Assembly (NCBI GenBank): GCA_051453625.1
Contig: JBOZIK010000001.1
Coordinates: forward strand, 32,737,089 to 32,784,766
DNA: 47,678 nucleotides
Origin: Welwitschia mirabilis
Lineage: Eukaryota; Gnetophyta; Gnetopsida; Welwitschiales
Direction of reading: 5' to 3'
In this document: positions 32,399 to 43,984 of the stretch, in pieces
Layout: each line of letters starts with the position of its first letter
Position numbering within the stretch: position 1 is the stretch's first letter
The notes under the pieces: generated by a model
The model's database searches: none
What the model was told of the DNA's origin: nothing
The model's input: only the letters and a program-made list of their open reading frames with translations
Translations under genes and position numbers: made by a program

Positions 32399-32854
32399 TG
32401 TTGCGGTGCATAATTTTGCAATCCTTTATGTCTTACTTAATCCTGTTAATCACAAATAGATATATTACAAATACAACACACTAGTATAAATGGGAGTGAC
32501 CCAAATGTTGTAAACCCATTAAAGGATTACAAATAGATATATCATACAGGATCCACATCACCTCCCAGTTTGGTCCAGTAAGTGTCTTAGTCAATAAAAC
32601 TTCTTTTATTATCTAGACAATAAGGTGGATGATGTTTCTTACATTAGATCAACCTCTTTGATTACAAGATTTCTGCTTTAGATAAGAAGTATTGCAATTT
32701 GCTTGAAATATTATCAAATGTAATGAAGATTGCATGTTTTTATGATATTTGCCTTAGCTATTCATTATCATCAAAACTTGGCATAAACCTATTTAATTTC
32801 CTGCAAAACTACTTAAAATACCTTATCAAATACATATAATTTGGCATCACAACA
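32399..32854 (-). repeat. Array LTR b (shared middle LTR, internally deleted)
   Basis: Only 456 bp, from TGTTGCGGTGCATAATTTTG to GGCATCACAACA. Its first 130 bases and last 300 bases match LTR c, but about 750 bases in between are missing. The junction lies near 32526-32560 where ATTACAAATAGATATAT resembles sequence at about 32453-32469 in the same LTR. A decayed hairpin lies at about 32608-32645. Confidence 0.75.
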
Positions 32855-33147
32855 TAATGCCCAACTTAGCCTTGTCTGTCCCTGACAAAGTAAGGCAAAT
32901 AACCATAATTACAAACCAAGTTGAGTAAAGATACATTAACTAGGGAACCATAGAATAAACTTAGAAATATTATGATGCAAGACAGAAATGTTAAAATAAA
33001 TAATTAAATGTTTTAGTTGTACAGAGTATATGGTCGTACTATCGTCCTGTACATCATCTAGATGATAGAGGGGATTACAGGCTAAAAAATTATTCTTGAA
33101 AAATAGAAGCCTGCAAAAAATTTTTCAAAAGATAAACATTAAAATTC
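32855..33147 (-). other. G2 sequence next to LTR b, with hairpin
   Basis: Related to the polypurine side of G1 (shared CTTAGCCTTGT, CTGACAAAG). The purine tract itself (minus strand AAGTTGGGCATTA) is decayed. A hairpin repeat lies at 33039-33076. The stretch ends at a 942-base gap. Confidence 0.6.
33039..33076. repeat. Hairpin repeat (G2, 3' end)
   Basis: ACTATCGTCCTGTAC, then the perfect 14-nt palindrome ATCATCTAGATGAT (33053-33066), then AGAGGGGAT. Outer arm partly paired. Confidence 0.7.
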
Positions 33148-34089
33148 NNNNNNNNNNNNNNNNNNNNNNNNNNNNNNNNNNNNNNNNNNNNNNNNNNNNN
33201 NNNNNNNNNNNNNNNNNNNNNNNNNNNNNNNNNNNNNNNNNNNNNNNNNNNNNNNNNNNNNNNNNNNNNNNNNNNNNNNNNNNNNNNNNNNNNNNNNNNN
33301 NNNNNNNNNNNNNNNNNNNNNNNNNNNNNNNNNNNNNNNNNNNNNNNNNNNNNNNNNNNNNNNNNNNNNNNNNNNNNNNNNNNNNNNNNNNNNNNNNNNN
33401 NNNNNNNNNNNNNNNNNNNNNNNNNNNNNNNNNNNNNNNNNNNNNNNNNNNNNNNNNNNNNNNNNNNNNNNNNNNNNNNNNNNNNNNNNNNNNNNNNNNN
33501 NNNNNNNNNNNNNNNNNNNNNNNNNNNNNNNNNNNNNNNNNNNNNNNNNNNNNNNNNNNNNNNNNNNNNNNNNNNNNNNNNNNNNNNNNNNNNNNNNNNN
33601 NNNNNNNNNNNNNNNNNNNNNNNNNNNNNNNNNNNNNNNNNNNNNNNNNNNNNNNNNNNNNNNNNNNNNNNNNNNNNNNNNNNNNNNNNNNNNNNNNNNN
33701 NNNNNNNNNNNNNNNNNNNNNNNNNNNNNNNNNNNNNNNNNNNNNNNNNNNNNNNNNNNNNNNNNNNNNNNNNNNNNNNNNNNNNNNNNNNNNNNNNNNN
33801 NNNNNNNNNNNNNNNNNNNNNNNNNNNNNNNNNNNNNNNNNNNNNNNNNNNNNNNNNNNNNNNNNNNNNNNNNNNNNNNNNNNNNNNNNNNNNNNNNNNN
33901 NNNNNNNNNNNNNNNNNNNNNNNNNNNNNNNNNNNNNNNNNNNNNNNNNNNNNNNNNNNNNNNNNNNNNNNNNNNNNNNNNNNNNNNNNNNNNNNNNNNN
34001 NNNNNNNNNNNNNNNNNNNNNNNNNNNNNNNNNNNNNNNNNNNNNNNNNNNNNNNNNNNNNNNNNNNNNNNNNNNNNNNNNNNNNNNNN
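33148..34089. other. Assembly gap (N) in G2
   Basis: Run of 942 N. Should contain the C-terminal end of the extra G2 ORF and 3' non-coding sequence. Confidence 0.9.
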
Positions 34090-35075
34090 AGAATAAACCC
34101 CTGATGTGCTAGAGGCTCAGGTGCAGGTGAAGAAGATGAAGAATGCTCAGGATCTGCAAAAAAATAATGGTCAAGGACTATCATGATGGAAGGTGTGGTT
34201 TCATCTCCCTATGCTCAAACTACCTCTAGGATTTCAACTATAACACCATGCTCAATGCATAATATGTGATCACACATCTCCATCAGCTACCCCTCGATGT
34301 GTTGTACTCTCCTCTCCATTGTTGATATCCTCTACTGTAGCTCATTAAAGCCTTAGTTCATAAGATCTTAAAGGCCCTATGTTGTGTCTATCAGGAGAAC
34401 CTATATCTACTCAAGAATCACACCAACTGTAAGTCTCTATACATGAGGTCTCTCTGCTTCTTCTGAAACCTGTATGTCCATACCTTGTAGGTAGCGAGCT
34501 GATGTCTGAATATGTGTGAGCTATTGTTTTCCCACAGGCTCAAGTATACTGAAGCATCTAAAAGTAGCCAAGAGGATGCACTGATATCCCAAAGTCTAAA
34601 TATGATGAGCCTCAATAATTGTCTTGAGTCATCTCTAGATAAATATGGCTAAGCATCTGCTTCTCTTATTTAAGTAGTGCCAGCATCTGAAGATGGACTA
34701 CCATGGCATGGCTATCATGAAAAGATAGGCTAACGTTATGAATCAGTTCTCTATGTAGAATCTAGTAGGTAAGTGAGAAATGTATAATCAAAACTCCCTA
34801 CTTATCACTCGTGACATTAGCTGGTATATCTAACACTATGTCATAAGCATGGCACTCCTCTATATCATTAGCTAAATGAATATGTTTATTTTCAATGCCA
34901 CCTAACTCAGTAACTATGGCAATGTGGCTTCGAGTATAGATATCTCATGACCACGAATTATAGTAATAATCATATCCATTAGACGATCACAAGCATTAAA
35001 CCTCTGCTCAATGTGCATCATATCATAGAATTTCCTTGTCTTAGAAGTGTAATAGACTCCATGTGCATTAAAAAT
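34090..35075 (-). pseudogene. G2 extra 3' ORF, unrecognised
   Basis: Minus-strand coding remnant between integrase and 3' LTR, in the place where Athila-type elements may carry an envelope-like ORF. Readable pieces in order: FNAHGVYYTSKTRKFYDMMH and RFNACDRLMDMIITI (about 34960-35070), FHDSHAMVV (about 34710), YLQGMDIQVSEEAERPHV (about 34440-34495), a helical part with GFNELQ, ISTMERRVQHIEG and LMEMCDHILCIEHG (about 34250-34360), then IMIVLDHYFFADPEHSSSSS and PAPEPLAHQGFI reaching the gap. About 30 clean codons at the end, with stops every 15-40 codons elsewhere. I see no signal peptide or membrane segment, so an envelope role is not supported by sequence. G1 lacks this part. Confidence 0.5.
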
Positions 35076-37444
35076 CCATATAATTTATAAATTATTTAAT
35101 ATTTAATCTACCTCTAGCTCAATCCTACTCATAAAATATCCAAAGTATCTTTTTAGTCATATGAAAGTAATCTATATAGAGAGTGATAGAGTTTTATGAG
35201 GTGGTGGATGCATGGGCTCTACACACTCAATCATAGGTGGGACTAGTAGATCCACCTTCTATTCTTATAACTCATTCTCAACCTCAGTCTGTCTAGCTCA
35301 TCATGTACATGGCCTAACCAATCACAAACATTATGTAGATCATGTGAGATAAAGTAGAAATCACTAAAATCTATCCCTTGAAAACTCTAAGTGACCTCAG
35401 AAATTGGTTTTTTGTATAAAAAATCATGAAAATATGTCATGTTCTCCCTTAATAGAATCAATATGTCTCATATTACCTAATCATGTAAAATAAAAAGCAT
35501 GAAACATGAGAAACATGAAAAAGTGTAAAATAGTTAGGCCCTATAGAAGGTCAAAAATGAAAGTGCTCAAATCAAAAAACTACTTTGGTAGAAGCGTAGA
35601 TCTTGTCACAATGATCAATTTATCCTTAAGGACCACTATGTTTTAACTTACAATGTTTGAAAAAATGATTTTTAAAAATAAAAACATAATTCTACCTCGT
35701 AAGACACACAAAATCAGATATCTCACAAAATACCTTATGAAAAGCATATCCATAAGTACCAAATCGAAGAGCACGAAAAACTAAGCGATACACATGAAAA
35801 ATATGCTCCAAAAGGCTAAAAAATGGGAGGACAAAAATTAAAACTAACTAAAAAGAGAGAAGCATACCTTATTTTGATAAATCCGATGAAATATCATAAT
35901 CTAGAACATGATAAGATCCAAAATATTAGTGGACCCTAATGTAATACATGACTCATAAAAGAATAGAGAGAAAAGGCATTAGAATGAAGAGAAATAATGG
36001 AAAAGAAATTTAGATCATAGTTTTAACACGCTGCATCTACTCAAGTTCTCTATATGATAGCCCTAGGATAACAATTACAAAAATTTCAAGTTGTGATCCG
36101 TCTGGTCATTTAGACAACAAGGTAAATGATGGAATCTTGAAAAAGTTCAAAAAAATAGAGATGTCAATTAAATAAGTTAGGCTCAGATATTCACATGAAA
36201 GTATCATAATTTATCAAAAAGTCCTAAAGATAGGGAATGATGAAGAATCATGATAAATAAGCATCAAGAATGGGAAAAATCTAAATAATTAAAAGATAGA
36301 AAAATAAAAATGTACTAAGTAGGATATGATAAAGAAACTCAACAAATGTACCCAACTCAAAAAATGATCATGAAAAATATGTAGAACTCTAAAAGACTAT
36401 AAAGAACATCATGAAAATTGCAAAGGATGTCATCTAATTAAAATGCTAAAGGAAAGTCAAGTTTTTTTGATGAAACAACATAGTAAAAGTAAAAATAACA
36501 AGAAGAAAACTACTAAATGATAATGTCCTAAAATGATGATGAAAAAGAACAAAAGTGACTTTGAAATAATAAACCAAACAACTAAAAACAAAAAGAATGA
36601 AAACGAACAACTAGGAACATGAAAAAGATAGTGTACCTACCCTAAATTCTAACCTAGCAAGCCCCCTCGAAAGACATCATAAAATTACCTTAGTAAAGAT
36701 GCATGAGAAAATGTACTAACTCTATAAAGTTCTTCTCAAAAAGATAGTGATTATGATAACATTAAGATCAAGTGCTCTAATCAAGACACACCTTAGTCCT
36801 CAAAAGTAAAATAATCATGTGGGAATAATAAGAGTATAGAAAATAAGTGATGCCTCTACTAACATCAGAAATACCACTAATCCTATAATCTTAAAGTTTT
36901 ATTACTATCTTACATGATGAGGGGAGTTCAACCATAGTTATAGAAGTAACGAGCTATGAAGCATAGCCAATGGATCCCCCAATAGAGTTCCCTTAGCTAC
37001 CAAAACTGCTAAAGGTTTCTTTCTGAACAATTTACACTAGTGTAGTAGAATATGGTGACCATGTATTTAGTATAGATACAATAAATCATGGTCAGTATTA
37101 TCTTCTTTTTCTCTTTTTTTTTTTTTAAATAAATGAATCTCATATTCTCACATATTCTAAAAGATGAAGGTAAAGAAGTGAGATAAAAGATAAAAAAGAA
37201 CACACCTAAATAACCAAAGATCTCACACCATTGAGAAAAACATAATAACCAAGGCATCTTCCTTTAAATTAAATTTTATAGATGTGTTAATGTCTTAAGA
37301 CTATGTAAATCCAATCTTATCACTGTAAAATACCTAAATAACAAGTACTAGTTATGTAAACCTCATTAAGAAAATACATAATTTGAGTTAAAGATAATTA
37401 AGTAACATTATAATATCTATCAACGAAAATGACTAATAAAGAAT
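35076..37444 (-). other. G2 3' internal non-coding region
   Basis: No ORF recognised. From about 35300 on it resembles G1 24900-26389. It includes a hairpin trace at about 36099-36132 (GTCATTTAGAC with GGTAAATGAT) and a purine tract at 37101-37127 on the minus strand. Confidence 0.55.
37101..37127 (-). promoter_or_regulatory. Internal purine-rich tract of G2
   Basis: 27 consecutive pyrimidines on the plus strand, about 320 bases after the pol stop at 37445, in the same relative place as the G1 tract at 26015-26061. Confidence 0.5.
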
Positions 37445-38650
37445 TCAGACAATAATAGGAAGGAAGCCCTCCTCATCAAGGGGATCCTCCAAGACAAGTG
37501 CTTCTATCATGTTCAAGGTTGATCAGAAGGTTTTTTATATATTTTTAACCTTTATCTGTTAACTTTCTAAATCTCTTTAGTATCTAAGTCAGTAATCTCA
37601 ACTAAGCCATTAGAATGTAATTTCTCTATAAAATAAGGATTTAATCATTTAGAGGTCAACTTGTTGTGTAAAAGATGAACTCTAATATTATATAAAAGAG
37701 CAAGTTGGCCAAGTTCAAACATTTTATGAATTAACTTTTTATCGTGTTTGAACTTAGATTGGGCTTTGTAAATAAGTTGACAATGTATGGCATTGATACA
37801 TTTTCATCTAAATGGTTAAGTTGGACTAATCTATTTTTAATATTTTCATATAAGCTTACATGATTAAGTTGATGGAAAACATGATAACAGTTATAACAAA
37901 CATGAACTAGTAAAACACAAACTTTTCTGTATATAAGTTCATAACGTGAAAAACCAAGAGAATTATACCAAGTAGTATAGTAAGCCTAAAGAACATCACT
38001 AAGCTTAGAACTTGAAGATTTCTTATTAACAGAGACAAGTTTTTCAAGCATTTTCTTTTTTTTCCCTATTTACATTTTCAGTTTGACCATTGATTTGTAG
38101 ATAATAAATACAATCTACTCTATGTTAAATTCTAATTGATAAAAAAGAACTCCTAAAAAATGATTTATAAAATTAATGCTTTGATCACTAATAATAATTC
38201 TAAGAAAACTAAAATGTTGAAAAATATGAGCTTTAACAAAACTGCAAACAGTTTGGGCATCATTTATAAAAGTAGGAATAGCTTTAACCCATTTAGTAAC
38301 ATAATCAATAGCTACTAAAATGTAAATCTTATCATTATAAAGTGGTTTAATAGGGTCTATAAGGTCAATTTCCCAATAATTAAAAGGTTCACATTCAAAA
38401 TAGGCTTAAGGAGTATATTATAAAAATGGATAAGGCTATTGTAATGTTTATAATCAGAGTGAAGAATTTTCATTACTATTTTTTTCCACTAAAAACATCT
38501 CCATAGATACTACCATGAAAAAGATGAAGGATGTCTAATTTTCACCATTCAAACATATATTTTCTCATAATTTGATCTTCTCACCTATAGTAAAAATATG
38601 GCTCTATCCATTTATAATCACCTATTCTCTGAAAAAAATATTTTCTTTGA
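37445..38650 (-). pseudogene. G2 integrase pseudogene
   Basis: Minus strand. ISDQSINFINHFL contains the second catalytic Asp (38184-38186); the Glu region at about 38060-38090 is decayed. The C-terminus is unusually clean: STLNMIEALVLEDPLDEEGF and LPIIV, then TGA at 37445-37447, giving the likely true end of the polyprotein of this family. Many stops in the middle. Follows RNase H as in Gypsy elements. Confidence 0.7.
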
Positions 38651-38689
38651 TTATGGCTCTACTATTGTAATGTTTTCATGGTAATAAGA

Positions 38690-39070
38690 TAATTAACTAT
38701 GTTGGCGTATTAAGGAAGAAAATGAGTAGAATATATGGCAAAAAGTTATTCTTCTAGAAAAGAATCATTAATTGTAAGATCATCAAAAGAAGAAGAAAGA
38801 CATAACAAATGAAATGCTACACTATTATGTTTTCTTACTTTATCAATGATGGTAAGAATAAATTATTGCATACGGAGGATCCATATAATAAGCCTAGCAC
38901 TAGATTATTTCATGATCATGATGTATCTCATAGCTACAGATCCATTTAAACATTCATATGAAAGCCTTTAAGATAGTTTCTAAAATTATTGAGGTAAAAA
39001 ATTATGGATAATATTTCTTTTTTAGTATTAATTTAATTCAATTGAGCTTTAGATATAGTTTTACTATGGT
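38690..39070 (-). pseudogene. G2 RNase H pseudogene
   Basis: Minus strand LIIWILRMQ, FILTIIDKVRKHNSVAFHLL and DDLTINDSFLEE correspond to the G1 RNase H end (LIKWILLMQ, DKEGKHKNVVYHLS). The TDH-type segment near 38930 is mutated. Confidence 0.7.
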
Positions 39071-39179
39071 AAGATATAACTTTAAAATCATTTTCATACT
39101 TTTATTCAAGAACCCCACCCATGATAATATTACCAACATCATACATTAATTCAAAATATTTATTCCAGTTGGGTCCCAT

Positions 39180-40640
39180 TAGTATAGGTGCAGAAGAAAT
39201 TTTAAGTGTTTTAAAAGCAAGCTAACAAGATTCATTCCAATTAAATTTAGCTTCTTTTTCAAGTAATTAGTAAAGGGCTTTACAAATTTTAGCATAATCT
39301 TGAATAAAATGGTCATAAAAATCATAATCACCAAGGAAAGATCTAACTTGTTTTACATTTGTTAGAGGAGTTATGTTTTTAATGATACTTAGTTTTTCAT
39401 AGTCCATCCTAACTCCTCACTAGAAATGTGATGAATTAATACAATTTTATTATTAACTAGAAAGAAACTCTTCTTCCAAATTAAATGTAGGCCACTCTTA
39501 ATGCATCTATCAAGGACTTTATCTAACCTTTCTAAGATTATTCAAAGTTTTTACCAAAGATTAAGAAGTAGTCTATAAAAATTGTAATTAAATCCTTTAA
39601 CATATTAGAAAATATATTCATAATTGCATGTTAAAAAGTGCCAAGGGCATTATAAAGTCCAAAAGGCATTCATCTAAAGGCAAATGTTCTAAAAGATTAA
39701 GTAAAAGTTATTTTTGCTTGATTCTCACTAGCTATACAAACTTAATTATAATCACTATACCCATCAAGAAAGCAATAAAGGCATGTTATGTTATTATATT
39801 AAGTATCTGGTCTAGAAAAGGTAAAAGACAATTGTCTTNNNNNNNNNNNNNNNNNNNNNNNNNNNNNNNNNNNNNNNNNNNNNNNNNNNNNNNNNNNNNN
39901 NNNNNNNNNNNNNNNNNNNNNNNNNNNNNNNNNNNNNNNNNNNNNNNNNNNNNNNNNNNNNNNNNNNNNNNNNNNNNNNNNNNNNNNNNNNNNNNNNNNN
40001 NNNNNNNNNNNNNNNNNNNNNNNNNNNNNNNNNNNNNNNNNNNNNNNNNNNNNNNNNNNNNNNNNNNNNNNNNNNNNNNNNNNNNNNNNNNNNNNNNNNN
40101 NNNNNNNNNNNNNNNNNNNNNNNNNNNNNNNNNNNNNNNNNNNNNNNNNNNNNNNNNNNNNNNNNNNNNNNNNNNNNNNNNNNNNNNNNNNNNNNNNNNN
40201 NNNNNNNNNNNNNNNNNNNNNNNNNNNNNNNNNNNNNNNNNNNNNNNNNNNNNNNNNNNNNNNNNNNNNNNNNNNNNNNNNNNNNNNNNNNNNNNNNNNN
40301 NNNNNNNNNNNNNNNNNNNNNNNNNNNNNNNNNNNNNNNNNNNNNNNNNNNNNNNNNNNNNNNNNNNNNNNNNNNNNNNNNNNNNNNNNNNNNNNNNNNN
40401 NNNNNNNNNNNNNNNNNNNNNNNNNNNNNNNNNNNNNNNNNNNNNNNNNNNNNNNNNNNNNNNNNNNNNNNNNGATTTTATTTTTTATGACTTATTTAAG
40501 GGCTAGATTTAGTCTAATTTAGGTTGCCTAACTAGTTTTACATTATCTTAAAGGTAGATTTTATGTTAAACAATGGAAGTAGAAATGGTTGCTAAATCTT
40601 TATAAGTCCAAGAAAATATATTAATCTTAGAAGTTAAAAG
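39180..40640 (-). pseudogene. G2 reverse transcriptase pseudogene
   Basis: Minus strand, interrupted by a 635-base gap (39839-40473). The active-site region reads AIMNIFSNMLKDLITIFIDY then FLIFGKNFE (about 39545-39625): MDD has become IDY, losing one catalytic Asp. The connection domain (GDYDFYDHFIQDYAKICKAL, about 39270-39330) is readable. The sequence right of the gap (about 40474-40640) is the RT N-terminal side. Homologous to G1 28191-29130 but more decayed at the active site. Confidence 0.75.
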
Positions 40641-40797
40641 TGAGATTAAATTTGATTCTTATTAAGGAAAAATATTTTTATTTATTATTAAAGGTTTATT
40701 CTAATCATAATAGAAAAAGATATATTTCAAATCACTAGGTAAAGCTTTCATATTTAAATTTAAATTTTCAATGTCTGTCATTTTTTTCTTAGAGTTG

Positions 40798-40840
40798 ACT
40801 ATCGTCTCTAATCATCGTCTGGATGACAATGATAGATGAC
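40798..40840. repeat. Hairpin repeat between G2 RT and protease
   Basis: ACTATCGTCTCT, central TCATCGTCTGGATGA and CAATGATAGATGAC. A member of the family inside the pol spacer rather than in leader or LTR. A faint counterpart in G1 lies near 29280-29310. Confidence 0.55.
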
Positions 40841-41189
40841 CTTCCTTAATGTATGAAATCTCAGTTATTTTTAGATGTTGTACTTCTTCTTATATTATAG
40901 TTTTTGTTTCTTCATTATTCTAATCAAAATAGTCAGTTCTTAGGTGTACATGGTTGAGTTCATCATGATTGAAAGCTTTTGAACTTTTTACTTCAAGTGA
41001 ATCATCATACAAGTTAGGCTTATGAAGCATTAATTATCTCTCTTCAAGTAGACAATGCTATAAAATGAAAGTTAGCTTAATTTATTCTTTTACATTTCAC
41101 TCATCACCCAGATCTTTTCTAGGGGCATTGAAAACTCTAATAGTAAATTTCTTATTTCCTAAGTGGCATTCCATCATTCTAGTTCCTGT

Positions 41190-41470
41190 ATCAATAATAC
41201 AATAAACTATTACACAAAAATGCTCTACCTAAAAGTAGTGGATAATCTCCATTATACTCAACTTCAATCACAATCACATTTATTAGATATAACGCTTTCT
41301 CTATTTGAATTACCAAATCTTTTATTACTTTTAAAGATTTCTTCACTAATGTGTTATCCAATTTTAAAATAATATGTGTAGGCTTAAGTCTACTTTTCAA
41401 ACCAAGTCTTTAATAAATGTGTAAAGGCATAATGTTAACACCCACTCCTATATCAATTAAGGCTTTTTTA
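41190..41470 (-). pseudogene. G2 aspartic protease pseudogene
   Basis: Minus strand. Active-site segment LIDIGVGVNIMPLHIY (catalytic Asp at 41452-41454, with D-I-G where many retropepsins have D-S/T-G). After one stop there is a 69-codon open frame (41191-41400): PTHIILKLDNTLVKKSLKVI, LYLINVIVIEVEYN and YPLLLGRAFLCNS. Full Athila-type protease length. One of the better-preserved enzymes of the array. Confidence 0.8.
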
Positions 41471-42330
41471 ATTCTTTTATTTTTTTCTAAAGTAATATTA
41501 ACCATTTCTACCTTAAGATCCTTAAATTTTGGACATTTTTGCAAAACTAAGTTGGTTATAGATTGAGCTAAGAAGACTTTACTAGATATGGTTCATTTTT
41601 ATTTCCATTTAATTAGGTATTTCCACAACTTAGATATTTAGGATTTTCTTGCAAGAGTTTTCGAAAGGATAAATTTGTGCTCACATCTTGCATTAAAGCT
41701 TTTAGATAACCATCAAAGGTAGGATTAGTATTTAATTTATTAAGCCAAGAGGTAGTAGGGTTGTTTCCCTTTATCCTATAAAGAATTTTTCTTTTTAAGC
41801 TTATCACTTAAAGGAGAAGAAAAGTTGTGATTTTCTAAGATTTTAGTATCCTCTTCTTCTTCATTATCTTTCTTATCATTTTTGGAAGTTAAATCCTCAT
41901 GGGTAGGAGGTGTTATATCATTTTTACTTTTCATTACAACCTTACAATCTTTTCTTATTTTATTAGGATTTGACAAAGGTTGTGTTGTAAGTGATCCTTA
42001 TGGTCTTTGACTTGCTAGCATAACTTTTTAAATAATATTCACTAGATTTTCAATGTTTGAGTTTGTATTCTCTTGAGATTTTCTTAGCTCATCAATGGAA
42101 TTTCTTAGTGGATCATTTTGATTTTGAGAATTTGATGTACTTGCTTAAAACTTTAAGCTAGTTGGTTGGAAGTTTGAGTTATTGGATTAAAAGTTAGCAT
42201 TCTAAAATCTATTTTTAAATGGTTGAAAATTGGGATGATTTATTTGAAAGTTCTTAAATTTATTCTCAAAATATTGAAAGTTATATTATACATTCATTCT
42301 AGGTTAAAATTAGTGATTTTGATTTTGATT
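41471..42330 (-). pseudogene. G2 gag-protease linker
   Basis: Minus strand with two open parts: 41776-41976, acidic/lysine-rich (DLTSKNDKKDNEEEEDTKIL), and 41613-41807 containing SWLNKLNTNPTFDGYLKALM. The latter corresponds to the G4 segment at 176-235. Confidence 0.65.
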
Positions 42331-43560
42331 CCTAAAGTTTGAAGACTATTGGTTAAATGCACATACTTCTTCATAAATTTTCTCTTTATAAGTTGGTAAT
42401 AAAGGACACTTTTTAGTTACATGATAGTTCTATTTACAAAATCACAAGTTGAAACCACCTTCTTTTCAGTTGCCACTTTTACATCTAAATCATTTAAGTG
42501 TATGTTTTTAATGTTATCGTGAAATCCTTAATTACACTTGTTGGTTCTTTTTCTATTTTTACTTCCTCATTTTCTTGTTTCCCTTTTTTAAGATCTTTTA
42601 TGATTTAGCCTCTAGTATGGTTTTCTTTATAGGTTGGTTTAGGTCATTTTTGACTTACTTTCATTAATTCCTTCAACAACTTTTATACATTTTCTAATGT
42701 GAGATTCATTAAGTTTCCACCACATGAAAAATATACAAGTTATTTAGTTTGGCTAATCCACTATAAAAATAGTCTATTAGCTCTTCTTGAGTAAAAGCAT
42801 CAATGGAATTAGAATGAATTATAATAAAGAATCACTTTTAAGTAGTGACATAATATTTATTAGGTGGTTGTTTCTACGTCTTTTTTTCTTTTTTTCATTG
42901 TAGTTTGCCTCATAAATCCTTTTATAAAGGATTTTTCAACTTAGTTCCATATTTTTAAGCTTTGATGTGGAATAGTTCTTAGCCATAATTTTTCTTTTCT
43001 TTTTAGTGTAATGGAAAAGATAATCATGTAAGTATGATCACTAATTCATTTTTTACCATTTCCTGAAGTAAGCACTGATTATTAGATATTGGCTATATGT
43101 TGAAGGGGATCTTCATTATTTTCTCTATTAAAAATAAATATGCACTTAAATTTCTCAACTCGACATCATCACAAGAAGGTAGGTAAAAAGGATTTTGGAT
43201 TTCATACTTTTTATTTGCAATTATTTCTTTAAGAGTAACATTGGCATTTAGATTTATAGGGGTAGTAGAGGTTTCTGTTAAAATAGGGGAATTAGGAGAA
43301 GACACTTATCTCTACTTTTACATAGAATTTAACACTATAATAAACTATTTTCTTCTAAACTTTCTTTTGAAAAATTAGATTTTGAAGTAATCAATGCAAG
43401 AAAATCTCTTTGCTTAATTTTTGGAATGTTTTGTGTACGTAGGGTGTGTTTACCTAGGTTTTGTTTGTAGTCCATTAAATCTTCTCTAATGTTTTCTTTG
43501 ATCAACAGTTGTTCTCTCTAATACTTCATATTTTTACCACATCCTTGCATACTCAGTTTT
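42331..43560 (-). pseudogene. G2 gag pseudogene
   Basis: Minus strand. An open part at 43093-43305 starts MSSPNSPILTETSTTPINLN and continues NVTLKEIIANKKYEIQNPFY, LPSCDDVELRNL. The capsid core follows with stops (about 42600-42900). The zinc knuckle region (about 42413-42470) keeps N-Y-H-V-T-K-K-C-P but the first cysteines are disrupted. Upstream, REQLLIKENIREDLMDYKQN (about 43455-43515) and IKQRDFLALITSKSNFSKES form a coil-like N-terminal segment conserved in G1 and G4. Confidence 0.75.
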
Positions 43561-43571
43561 GGTTCTGCAAG

Positions 43572-43609
43572 CATCATCTCATTTGTCATTTAGATGATGT
43601 ACGTGGATG
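43572..43609. repeat. Hairpin repeat (G2 leader, copy 1)
   Basis: CATCATCT and AGATGATG (43572-43579 and 43592-43599) pair exactly; ACGTGGATG follows. Confidence 0.6.
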
Positions 43610-43687
43610 AAAAAAGACACAAAAAAACCAAAAAACCAAAAACATAGAAAAATAAAATTTCCAAATAATATAGAAAGAAAATTGATA

Positions 43688-43724
43688 GTTGTCCTTTAAT
43701 TATCTAAACAATAGAGGGGAGAAT
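43688..43724. repeat. Hairpin repeat (G2 leader, copy 2)
   Basis: GTTGTCCTT at the left, TTATCTAAACAATAG in the centre, AGGGGAGAAT at the right. Family order, imperfect pairing. Confidence 0.55.
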
Positions 43725-43779
43725 AGGAAAAACCTAAATTTTATAAAAATTAAATACCCTATTTTCATGGGTCATTTTT

Positions 43780-43815
43780 GTTGTTCATCATCTAAACAAT
43801 GACGAGGATGATAAT
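43780..43815. repeat. Hairpin repeat (G2 leader, copy 3)
   Basis: GTTGTTCATCATCT, AAACAATGACG, AGGATGATAAT; left and right arms pair over CATCAT/ATGATA. Confidence 0.5.
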
Positions 43816-43963
43816 GCATTATTTTCAAAATGTAAATCAAAAAATGCGGAATGAAAAACCTATAGTTTTACTATAGAGATACAGTGCTACTATAGATAAA
43901 TACTTGAACCAAAGTTTAAACTACTTATCTAAGCAATGACAATCCTAAAACTCCTAGCATCCT

Positions 43964-43981
43964 TCCCTATCAATGGTGCTA
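43964..43981 (-). promoter_or_regulatory. G2 primer-binding site, tRNA-Asp type, decayed
   Basis: Minus strand TAGCACCATTGATAGGGA, 3 bases inside the LTR end. 12 of 18 bases match the tRNA-Asp complement and five of six differences are transitions. Confidence 0.65.
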
Positions 43982-43984
43982 AGA

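Noticed and set aside
33090-34184. Long open frames on both strands over this interval
   Set aside because: They are almost entirely N; only the 31 codons at the right edge on the minus strand are real sequence, used in the G2 extra ORF.
37009-37257. 82-codon minus-strand frame with a hydrophobic segment
   Set aside because: It crosses the purine tract and the non-coding 3' region; no counterpart frame in G1.
41163-41372. 69-codon plus-strand open frame
   Set aside because: Shadow of the G2 protease on the minus strand, which shows the family motifs.
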